From Apostichopus japonicus (taxonomy: Eukaryota; Echinodermata; Holothuroidea; Aspidochirotida; Stichopodidae), in the NCBI RefSeq assembly GCF_037975245.1, contig NC_092580.1:16938001-17002000 (forward strand): 64,000 bases of DNA, read 5' to 3'. This document shows positions 38,201-50,700 of the stretch, piece after piece. How positions within the stretch are numbered: the first letter of the stretch is position 1; each line of letters opens with the position of its first letter. The translations under genes and the position numbers were made by a program. The notes beneath the pieces are model-generated. The model was not told the origin of the DNA, did no database searches, and saw only the letters and a program-made list of their open reading frames with translations.

Positions 38201-41200
38201 GGGATGGCTGATTGACTGGTCTAATATCAGTTGAAGCTTATACACATTAAAAAGGATATATGTGTAATAACTATACTATGAGTTATAATACCTGTGTATA
38301 CATTGAAGGTAATGCCTGCTTGGTTAATGAACTACACATCGAGCCACTCAATACCATGCTTTTCTATTGGAAATGTACATTGATGTCTGGTGGCATAACA
38401 GCATTCCCCTTCACACCCCCTCCCCCCAAAAATATCCAGCTTAAAATAACATATATATATATATATATAGGTGTCCGTTCTGACATACAGGGCGTTGTAA
38501 TTGTAATTAAAGCTAGCTCACACCTAAGAGCTATTGTCAGTGGTTCTTTAGTTTGTGGTAACTAGCTTTCATAAGAGCATCTGTGTATTTAATTGACTGT
38601 GCAATAGAGGACATGTTTACTCATGATTTATAAAAAGAAAGTATTTGAAAATAAGACATCAAATCGTTTATGATTTGTTTGTTTTTTCACAGAAATGCAT
38701 ACGTACGGCTCCGGCATCTTTGTACTAATACGTGGGTACATAGTACTGCCATACCAATAGACAGAAAGGAAGATAAGCCTGTGATGTTAAAAGTAAGACT
38801 TACACATCTTTACTTAAAGATGAACGATAGTGATTTTTCACCGTTGTCGAAAAAATACCATTTTATTCAAGAGTATTCTAGTTGGTTTCCATTTTACACA
38901 TGTGAAAATTCAAGTCAATCCGATGTTGGGAAAGGCTTCAAAAAAATTCCTAAACTCGTTGATTTTTTAAACAAAAATTGGGCTTATCGCGAAAAGTGAT
39001 ATGATGATCACGTGATCTACAGTGACATGTGACGTCATTATGATGATAACAACGTGAGTGTACTTCAGCAGTGTGCACTTAGTGTGTAAGTTTAGTTGCA
39101 ACCTACTCTATATTGGACTCGACAAACAACGTAAACCACTAGCAAAATCCAAGAAATTGCGTTTTAGGGGGATGCAACAGAACGAATGTGGACTCTACAA
39201 TAAGTTTTTTTCAATTTTCCAAGCGGAAAAAAGTAGTGAGAGATATCGGAAACTCTGGATACGATTTGTGAGGAGAACCAGGAAAGACTTCATCGCACCA
39301 GGAGTTTCTCATGGCAAGAATGTGGAAGTTTGTTCTGCCCACTTCACAGAAGATGATTCTCGGGCCCAATTGAAATTTGCGTGTGGCAAGGTCACTAAAG
39401 TAATAAAAGTTTGAAAGATTGATGCTTTTATGCCGCATTATTTATATATATCCAGATAAATGCAACAGTAAGTGTTGGAACTGGAAGACATGTCAGACGT
39501 GAACAACCTAATGACTATGTGAGGAGAGAATCCACGTGCAAATTTCAATTGGGGCATGGACGTTGCTAAGGCAGAGTTTTTTGGGGCAGAGATGTGTTCA
39601 TACCCTCCAAACCACTTTAAATGTAATACGAATAGGAAATGTGTGTATGCTCGAGCGAAACAAAACATCGTGTAAGTATTACTTACGGTAGCGCACACTG
39701 TCACTTATGTTTGCACAGTGTGAAAGTACCGTTTGCGGACCTACGTGAAGTTGGGCTAGAATACGATTCCTCCTGAAGCCCAAACCACGAGGCATGCATG
39801 TGAATAAACGCAATAGGCATTGCATGTAGTGAGAAAATTGTTCGAGCTAGACTAACAACTCAAATGAGAGTTCAAATGCGGTTGTATTTCAAGCTCAATG
39901 AAACCTTTCTGTTGGATTTAATGACGCACGGAACAAGGAACGTTTATGTTTTACAGTAGGCCTAGTGCATACAAGCGAATCTACTTTGTTTAGAACTTTG
40001 GATTTTCTTTCGGATGTTATACTAATCTACGTTTGAGACTATCATCACTATTGTTATTGTGCCAGTTTGACTGGTAAGTGAGCACATTCATACATCACTC
40101 TCTATAAAACCCGCCAAAAACGTGATCTTGAGATTTACGTTACTTTGGGTCAGCTTGCGAGTTACCTCTTCAGATATTGGGAAATCGTTGCGAAATCGCC
40201 CCAAATTTCGTAAAAAAAACTTGTAAACACGTGGTGAAGAAATCAAGAAACACTATGATATTCATTATCTATTTATGTCTTGAACATTACGCCGGAAAAT
40301 AACAGTTATGCTGACACGAAATGCACGCACAGCTCCGTACTGAACAGTTCACAACAGAAAAGATCATCACAGTGACGTCATTCACTGACCTGAGGGCTGT
40401 TCAAGGTCGTTGCAGTGTTTGAAAATTCCTAAATTACGGAGGCGAAAAAACGATGTTTAAATTCCCTTTTTTATGACTTTCCGGTGTGCTATTTGGAAAA
40501 TTAAAAAAATATGTTGCTTGGTAACATATAAACTACATTATATATGAAAATGAGAGATTTTTTTTCTGTCACTATCGTTCTTCTTTAATGGACGGATGAG
40601 ACATTGTTTTAGTTTTTACGTTATAACATCGGTCCGAGAGGATTCAAATTTGTGGACAAATTTACCAATTGATATTCGATTGGTAGATCTTGAAAACGAA
40701 GTAATTAATGTTGGCATTGTTTACGCTTCGATTGTTAGTAATTTGTTTTGATGTTTCTGGCAATTTTCATTTGACGAGAATGAAAGGTATATCAGTGTTA
40801 TTGTGGGGTACAAGATGTATCTTTTGTACTGTTGAGTTAAAACGAGGAGTAATTTATTGTTAAGTTTTTTCCCCTGTCAGACAGGGCAGTCCTCAAAGCT
40901 GCATTTCACGAAATAATACATAAAGAAAAGAAGATTACAGTGGAGAGAGAGTAAATTGATATTTCATCACACAGTGGTGTTATTTTATTAAGGATTTGTG
41001 GAACAAATTGAAGGGGATATTTAAGTGGCTGAAGTTGATTGCAAAAAAGCTATAGTGGGCATTTTCTGCATCTGTAGGTTGAAACCAAATTGTCATAGCA
41101 TTTTGTGTGGCAAAGATATGAATTTTTCTACTTAGATGATATTTTGTGAATGCATCTGTTAGCAGTGGAATTTATCATGTCAACACAGCAATTCAGCAGA

Positions 41201-44200
41201 ATATGTTATTGTTTTACTACGTTATAAATTAACCCACGTATACACAGAGGGAAGAAATATTTCTACAAGAATACAACAACATTGACAGCTTTAATAGCAA
41301 ACATTCGAATGTTATCACATTCCAAGGATAAATGAACAAATAGATTATAACAGGAAAGTAAAGCATTTGAATAACACCTGCCCATGACGATAACATAGAC
41401 ACCCTGCTGTGATTAACTCCCCGGAAGAAATGCAGGTTAATTTAGTTTAAATTGTTATATGTTACATGGTCGGGCCACAGTTGTAAAATATTGCACAGCT
41501 ACTTGTTCAAGAAGATATGATTGCCATACATGAATGTTCTTCTATCACCCATCTTGCTAAATCCCTTATCCAATACAACATTGTAAGACAATGTTCTAAT
41601 GTGGTGTACAACATTTGAACTGGGTACAGTAACTCAATATCAATACAGAGTGCTTAGTATGAATAAAACACACTATGTGTGTCAGTTACACAAATCTTTC
41701 TATACGAACACTGTTGGTATATATTTTTCTTTGCAATATGTGGCTATGCTTGTGTATATCCATTTTCTCAGGTTGTGGATGCCTGTAGTTTGTTTTGATT
41801 TTCATATGCTATATTCTAGTTTGGTCTACAACTGAGCATTTCTTTACTACAAATCTACAGGTTGGTACAGCCCCAGTGCGAGAGGATAGAGAAGCTTTTG
41901 CTATCATTCCTGTCAGACCAGGGGAAGTACGAGACTTGGACTTTGCCAATGATGCAGAGAAGGTTCTAGGAGCGATGGCAGAGAAGCTAGAAAAGGGAAT
42001 CATCACACACAATGAAAGAAAGTAGGTTGTCAATATTTGGTGGTCTCCATGGTGATGAAACTTAAAGAGGAATTAGGCACTTTCTGGAAGAAGGATAGAA
42101 GTTTATTGATTGAGAGGATGATGGTAGGGAGGGAGGAGGGGGATTGAGAAGATCACTCGTTTTCTCTTCTCTCTTTAAAAGTGACAATTTTTCCTAAAAG
42201 TATTGATATTCTGTAAAAATCTCTTCCCCTTCTCTCGTACCCTAATCCTTTCACCCCCTCCCACCCCCCCTCTAAATGCAAGAAATTCCCCTCACGTCAA
42301 AAGAAACAGAAGTTTGTGCAATGTTCTGGACCTAACGGCGATACAAACCTTGCAGATAATAGAACATGTGATGCAATTTAGTGTAAAGCATTTGTTTTTA
42401 TACTAATCTTTGTTATAAATCCTAGCAGAATTGTGGAATGGTAGAAACATGTAACAAGATTGTCACCTGTGCAGTTATTTAATCTGATATTTTGTATGTG
42501 TTTTTTTAAAGGCAAACAAAGAAGCTGTTAGTGGATCTCATCTACTTTGTGACGGATCAACTGAATACCGGATGTGATCCCCTTTCTGTTTCTGTGACAA
42601 CCCCAAACAGAGATCGACAAAAGCTGATGAGAGAGCAGTACATCTTGGAGAGAGTAAGCTAAAATGTTCCTCTTACTTTGAGTTATTTCTGTACACTGTT
42701 ACGCTTCTCACAATATATGGTACAGTTTCCTACACTTTATTTCATCCTATATAGCTTTTGTTTATCATCGATAGATCTTTAAGCATTGAAACCATCCGAC
42801 TTCATAAATTCTCTAGCCAGCTCCAAGTGAATCGTTAAATTAAATTTAATTAAATTTAATTCTTGTCTTGTTACAGATCTTTGAAATTCTTAAGGCACCT
42901 TTCAGCGACAGTCACGACGGTCCATTGCTGACTATGGAGCAACTTTCGGATCCTCGACACTCAACCTACAAAGAAGTCCTTAGGTTGTGTTACAGACTCC
43001 TGAAACTGTCTCAACAATCCTACAGAAAGAATCAGGTAAAATTTATTGAAGTAAAATCCAGAGATAAGGTTAATAGACTATAAATGATTTCCAAGTCCAT
43101 GGATAGAATGAAAACAAGGAATTGTTAGAGTATCTTTTCAAGGTCCATAGGAAGGAACAATAAATATTTTGATCCCTGCGTCAATAAATTTAGTCATAAT
43201 TTCTTAACGTTTACGTTCAGTGGCCGATTTGAAGTTGGAGGCAATTAAAAAAATACATTTTAGGTTTTTTAAAGAATGACTATGAAGATTGAAATGTTCG
43301 GAAACGGGGTATCCTGCAAAATTATCACGAATAGATTTTTGTGGGGCATTAAAAAGTAAGCAGAACTGGAAGCCTGTTTCACCTACATAATTGCCCTCTT
43401 TGCAAAGTACACAGTAGAAAATGTAAATAACATTATTAGAATCCAAGAGAGGGGAGGGGGTCTTAGGCTATAGTCAACATTGGGAATTTTGACCTCAGTG
43501 CCTGGGGTAATATGAGGGGGAAAATTTGAGAAATATATATAATTCCCCCTACCCCCCACTCTTCTTACCAACTTTCATTTGTAGTGATTTTAAGGTATAC
43601 CAGTCGCTTTTGAAGTTTTTCAGCACTGCAGATATCTCATTTTGTGTGGGTTGTTGAGAGATACTTTGCCTTCTCATTCACCTCCTCTCTGTACAATCAT
43701 ATCATCCTTGCTGTACTACATCGAGAGCAATCTGCTAACTTCCATGGCATTGTTCAACTCCCTGCCCCCGATGTCATTCGTACCACCTAAAGCATGCAAT
43801 CAAGATTTTTCTTCGGGATTCTGCAGAATACCTATCTGAAGATATCAATGATGATGTCCATACATATAAGTTATAAAGCATTGTGATTTAATTATTGTTT
43901 GTATTCTAACAGGAGCACATAGCCAAGCAGTTTGGTTACATGCAGAAACAAATTGGATATGATGTGCTAGCAGAAGACACAATAACAGCGTTACTTCACA
44001 ATAACAGAAAGCTGCTAGAGAAACATATCACCATTGCTGAAATTGAAACATTTGTCAGCCTGGTTAGAAAGAACAGAGAATGCAGGTGAGCTTTCTTTCA
44101 AAAAATTATTTAATTTCATTTGGTCATTTATAAAAACATGATATGGAGTTTAACATTTATGCTTATCACATTGGCGAGGCATTAGCACATCGTATCTCAT

Positions 44201-44663
44201 TGCAAAGTTAACTTGAAACAATAATCCACGATATTTGATACATTAGGTTTGGTTACAAGTATTAGTCATTTGAATGTGTTTAACACTGGTTGGTGGTGAC
44301 AAGCTTTTTGCACCCTCACTTTCCAGCTCAGTTAAATTATATGAGAATTTGTATATATGTTGTGGCAACAAATGCATGATAAATATCTAAAGAAATTCAC
44401 AGACTTTTATGATTTATAAAATGAAACTTTGGGAAGTTAGGTCAAGCTATCACAATATTGAAGCATATGTATAATTTGTGATGGTAAGATTAAGCCTTAA
44501 CAAGCTTTTCCTTTTATCGTTAACAGGTTTTTGGAATATCTCTCTGACTTGTGTGTTTCTAATAATGAAGCCATCCCAAGTACACAGGAATTGATTTATA
44601 ACTGCATCGCCAAACCAGAGAATTCAGATATTCTGATTGGAACCAGGTAGGCAGCTCTATCCA

Positions 44664-44724
<61 letters not shown>

Positions 44725-47700
44725 TCTAGAAATAAATATGAAAATGTGTGAATTTTATTTACATGTTGATCCCTTTTCAGTAAGACTAGAATGAAGAAAC
44801 CTTTCTTAGCATTATTTGGTTCTTCAGTTTAATCATTTGAGCTCGAAAGCTGTTTAATCTATCAAGAGAGAATATTTGTTTAAACTTAAAATTTAATGTT
44901 TTCAATTTTGTAGGTTGGTGGAAAAATACATGCAAGTGGAGCAAGTTGACACTATGGATGTAGACGGGGAGATAGAACCCTCCATCAAGATCGAGAAAGA
45001 GGTGGGAGTGGAGCTCTTCTGGGAGAATGATACTAAAAACAAAGACATTCGAGACTTGGCAATGGGTGCAGAGGAAGGTGTGAAGGAAGATGCTGCCACC
45101 CTGAAATATTATCGGTAGGTCACCTTGACTAACACAGATCAAGATTTGGTGAATGTACAAATGTTGGGTTTTGCTGGATCGGCTTGGTATTGGTGAGATC
45201 AAATGATATACATGCATATTAATTCCATGAAATTAGGTCTAACCGTAAGGCTGGGCTGAACTTTTGTGTGGGGGTGAATGGGGGATGGGGTGCGCCCTCC
45301 TCCTCCCCTTCCCTCAATCCCCTCTGGATTTGTGTCTGGTGTATTAGATTGTATGGATACATATTGTATAAATATATAATTGTTCAAATTTGTTTTATAC
45401 TATATGACTATACTATTATATATTAAAATCTAAACTGAGCGATATATTTATTGCAGGTATCTTCGTAAACCCAAGGGCATTCATCATATCTGTAAACAAT
45501 TAGGTTGTTTCTTGTTGCATGATTGTTTCATGCTCACTGATTTACTAATAATTTGTCAATCTCCCACACACAGGTACCAGCTGGATCTGTATTCTCAAAT
45601 GTGCCTTGACCGTCAGTACCTTGCCATCAATCACATCTCTCCGTACCTTAAAATTGAAATCATTCTCAAGTGCATGTCAGATGACAGCTTACCCTACGAC
45701 CTCAGGGCATCATTTACCCGTCTCATGCTGCATATGCATGTGGATCGCGACCCCCAAGAGCAGGTAACGCGGGTACGTTACGCAAGACTCTGGTCAGAAA
45801 TTCCTCCAGTCATTACTATTGACGAGTAAGTCCTCTCTTGTGAAGGAGTAATTTCTTTTTCGTTCACTATTGAAATGTACCACAGATCCTGTAAGTTCTC
45901 TTCTGTAGGAAATTTCAATTATCAGTGTTACTCTCATTCCCATGTCGTGCAAAAATCTCCATGAAAATATTACATAACTGAATAATACTTTTTATTACTT
46001 TCTCAGTTAACAATTGACAAAGACTGCATTTTTCTTAAAGCTGCATTTTGTGTTGAATTTTGTACCATAATCGTTCAACTAACTACTAGGGGCTACTCTT
46101 CCTCCAACAACTTTGACAGTGATGATTTCCATGCTGGTATGCATTTTGAATACCACTGAAAGATGTTCTGACTCATGACCCCACCCCTCCCTCTAATTCT
46201 CCAACCTGTGTCAGGATCCCCAAATAAGTAACGGTCCTACACTGACAAGAAATAAGAACATACTACATTACTACAGCCAACTTTATTCTCTAGGGTAATC
46301 TGTTACTACAAACATCATGACAAAAGTCATTTACGTAATCACCGACTCGGTTGAATGTTACACAGGTTGTAGTTTGTTTAAAATATTTCATAATGCTGAA
46401 TGCATTATTGAATCAGCATTGTATTAACTAATCCTCAGAGTTGTCATGGCAATGTTAGATATTAATCAATTGAGTTTTGTCTGATTTCAGTTATGACAGA
46501 CAGAACCACACCGAGAGCTCAAGGCAAGATGGTTCGACAGAAAGCCAGTTCGACTCGACCATTAAATTTGTAGAGGATTACTTGAAGCATGTGGTCTCAG
46601 TGTCATGGTCATTCTCTGATCCGAAGCAAAACAAGCTAACATACGAGGTAACAGATGCATCATGCTTACTATGAAAATCGTCCAACAATAAGAGGTGTCA
46701 TCCAGGGTTGTCTGTTTGAATAGGTCTGGGAGGGGGGAGAAGTGTGGTGATTGTGAGGTAAATTAAACTTGGAAATCAAGAAAAAAGTGACATACACTTT
46801 GGTCTGAAATGTGTCCTTGGGAAGGGGCTTGATGGGATCTGATGAAGGGAGCACACAAAATATTATATAGTGCGTCTTTAATATTGCAGGTCAAAGCTGG
46901 ATGATGTACAAAAGTATGCAAAAGTCACAGTAGTATTAATGTATGTCGTCCAGTTACAGAGTTGTTGACAATTTAACAATTCATAATCATGGCCGTTAAA
47001 TATGAATGTAAGAGACTGACTTCGGTTAGCTTGCGGCTTTGATAAGCCAATGAGGCTTCGTCGCGAGTTCCTGCTTCGCGAGTTCCTGCAGGAGGATCTA
47101 ATATACATACACACATACATACTTTATAATGCATATTGGTTTCATCTCCTATAGGTGGTCAATCTTGCCAAGTATTTGATTGATTTTGGCTTCTACCAGT
47201 TCATGGATCTTCTGAGCCTTACCAAGAACCTTCTGTCGATATTGGACTGCACTCCAGCTACTGGCTTACCCCTTGGCAGATTGGACCCAAAGGTGGATAT
47301 TGGTAAGAACCTAGGGGAAGTATCAAGCTAGTTGAATTAAAATAGCTTAAAAGAGATGTTGCGTGTGACGTTGCAAGAATCAGAATGTGAGACGCAATTT
47401 CATAGTCTAGCAGACTATGTGATGCAATTTCATAATCCAATAAAATTTGAGACACAATCTCATAGTCTAGCAAAATATATGATGCAATATCATAATCCAA
47501 CAGTATGTGAGATATCTCTTAGTCTAGCAGAATGCAAGACACAATTTCACAATCCAGCAGAATGTGAGACACAATCTCATAGTCTAGCAGAATATATGAT
47601 GCAATTTTAATAATTCAACAGAATGTGCGATGGAATCTCATAGTTATAGCAGAATGTAAGACACAATTTCATAATCCAACAGAATGTGAGATATTTCCTA

Positions 47701-50700
47701 TTATAGCAGAATGTAAGACACAATTTCACAAACCAGCAGAATGGGAGATGCAATATGCTAGTCTAGCACAATGTAAGACAATTTCATAATCCAGCAAAAT
47801 GTGAGAATAAGTTAATAGTCGAGTAAAGTGTAAGACCAAATTAAAATAATCTAGCATATGAGACCAAACCAGCAGAACGTGAGAAAGAATCTTAGTCCTG
47901 CAGAATGTTATTCATTCCCAAGTTATTCATTTACAAAACATTTCAAAAATTTTTTTTTTATAAGGCTTGCAATAGGAAAAGTGGCTACAATTTTGCCACA
48001 AATATGTAGCTCATCAAGGAATAATAGCCAATGCTGCTTAAAATAAAAATATATGACACTGGCAAGAACATTTTCACATAATTTATTTTGACGGCATACA
48101 ATAGGAGGGTAGTTTATAGTTACTAGTTAAAAATACACTTTTCCAACATTGTTTGCATATTTTCATTCCTTTGGTAATCCTGTTTTCTTTTCTAGAACCT
48201 GCAAAAGGAGGTACAGTATTTGGCTTGCTCATTTGCAGTATAAACTATTCACTCGTCATGTATTTATACTTTCAATAGCTCTGCATTCAATGTATCCTTG
48301 GTTACTGGCTTGGTTACTGTTAGTTTCTGCCACAGTTTCCCCAAATAGAAAAACAATAGCTTCAGCTATAGAAAAATGTGCTTTGGAATTTAAAGTATGT
48401 TCGTTGGAATAACCACACATATTGGCAAAGTATAAATAAATTGGAAGGATTATATTGTTTTCAGTAGCTAAACAATATCAAAATGTGTTGTTTTACTACC
48501 ATAATTAAGGGTCGAGTAGCCACTCCCACCCCCCCCCCGTGGGTGTGCATGCATAGGGGGATTGGGTGTATCCGACTATACTGCCAAAAAGTATCCATTC
48601 CACATTCTCTAATTGAAAGATTTACTGACTAACAAAGGGGTATCCCACCAGTAGCAGTGACAAGTTGATTGGCAGCAGATTACCAAGAAAGGTTCACAAT
48701 ATTTGAATTGCAGTTTGGAAGAAACTTATTATATTAGCCAAAAAGATCAATCTAATACCATAAGAAAACAATCATTTCAACCATGGCGGAAACTCGCAGT
48801 GTGAATGGCAGAACGTAATTGGCAGAGACTTAGGTTCCTTGTATGACGTAATCAAGCATATAGCGTCATGATCCGTTTTAGTCTGCTCATTTTACATTAC
48901 ATATGGAGTGAAATGATGGGGCTGACCACATGTATATTACAATCTTCACTGCTCTGTTGGACTTTTGCACTTTCCTTTTGTCTTTGTTCCGTCCCCACTC
49001 ATTCTCTTTGTTGTCTTTTATCTTCCCGTTATTATTTTAGCTCAACTAGCTATGCATTTGTTTGTCTGTCTGTCAGCAATGGTTGAAAGGTTACTGCTCT
49101 CAGGTCCTTTGCTTAACGTTTATAAAACTTGGTGAAGTGGTAACATATAATAAGGAGGGTAACAATTTCATAAAAAATAGTAGGTCAAAGGTCATTTGGG
49201 GTCATGAGAGTTGAAACAGTAAATATCACAAATGGCCTACTCGCCCTAGAGTTTACTTTTGATCTTGGTCAAACTTGATGATAGTGATCAGCAGTGATAG
49301 TCAGTCACAAAAGGTGTACTGATTTTGCAAGACCAAGGTCATTTGGTAGTAAAAGTTGGGCAAAATGTAAAGCATGCTGCCCTTAGGGATTTTGTTAGAT
49401 TTTGGGCAAGATATTGGTCAAGATTTTGGTCAAACTTATTTACAGTGATCAGCATGTGGTCAGTTATAGAATGTGTTCTTATTTTTCAGGTCAAAGATCA
49501 TTTGAGTCAAAAGGGCCTAAAATATAAAAATCATGTAACTGCCTACTCCTCCTAGTTTGATTATGGATAAAATGATCAGCAGGTCAGGTGGGTCATAAAA
49601 TGTGCACTTAATTTTCAATTCAATGGTCCTTTGGGCCCTGAAAGTGGGTCAAAACCATTAAAAGTGCATGAAAGCCTCCTCCTAGGGATTTTTTTGCTGT
49701 TTGATCAAACTGGTCACATTGATAAGCAGATGGTGGGTCATGAAAGTTGTACTTATGTTTGCAGGTAAAGGTCATTTGTGGACAAAACTGGAAATATCAT
49801 GTCTTAGGCTTTTCTGTAATATGATTGAAAGCTATTCATTGTGATCACCAGAAGGTGGGGTCAGTGATGTGGTTGATTGTTTCCTCAGTGGTCATGTTGG
49901 AACCCTGGTCAGACAAAATAATTTACCCCAACCAAATTTAGCAGTTATCATCAGTGTCCAGTCCCAACTAATCAGAAAAGAATATGTCTTCCTGACTCAA
50001 GCCTCATCAATAATATACTACATATCTTTAGTAGTATACTGTTACCATGTATCAGAGCTTAGCTATATATCATCATTGATGCTCTAATTTTTAACCATTG
50101 CATCAACTTCTCATCAGATACTATAGAAGCATTCATCAACATCAAATTGGGTTACGAACTTGAATCTGTTTGTTGTGAAGAACTCAAAATGTTGCATGTT
50201 GACACAACATCCTGTCCAAAGTCACAATAAAATCTTAGCTTGATTAAATTCTAATTAAATGAAATTGCACTGTCTTGACTCTCCATTTCTATGCATGGAA
50301 TTGTTTTCGATTCTCCTGATATGTGTGTATGCCTTGGGGGCTGCTGTCATCCATGGGTACCCCAGCCCACCCCCACCCACGGTGCTTATTTGTATGACTT
50401 TTGATAGAATTGCAGGTGGTAGATAACCTATTTTTTTACTTTTACATGAAATGATTAACAGAATGTAGAGACTAAAAATCCAAAGTACCAACAGTTTTCT
50501 AGTTATGTGGAAAGTAACTTGCAAAAGTGTAAGTGAAGGCACAGTGTTCTGATTAATTTGACTGGTACCATTAAACTTCACATCTCAGGACAAAAATAGA
50601 AATATGGTTTAAAGTTGTGATATCACATACTTGAAGTAATTATGCTTCCTCTGTAACATTTTTTATTTAATCTTAATACGTTTTGAGATATCGTAATGCT

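Noticed and set aside
38793-38999. 68-codon open extension of ITPR exon 11 into its intron
   Set aside because: The exon has a good donor and the next exon continues the conserved protein. The open stretch is AT-rich with no family resemblance. It is kept only as a remark in the exon entry.
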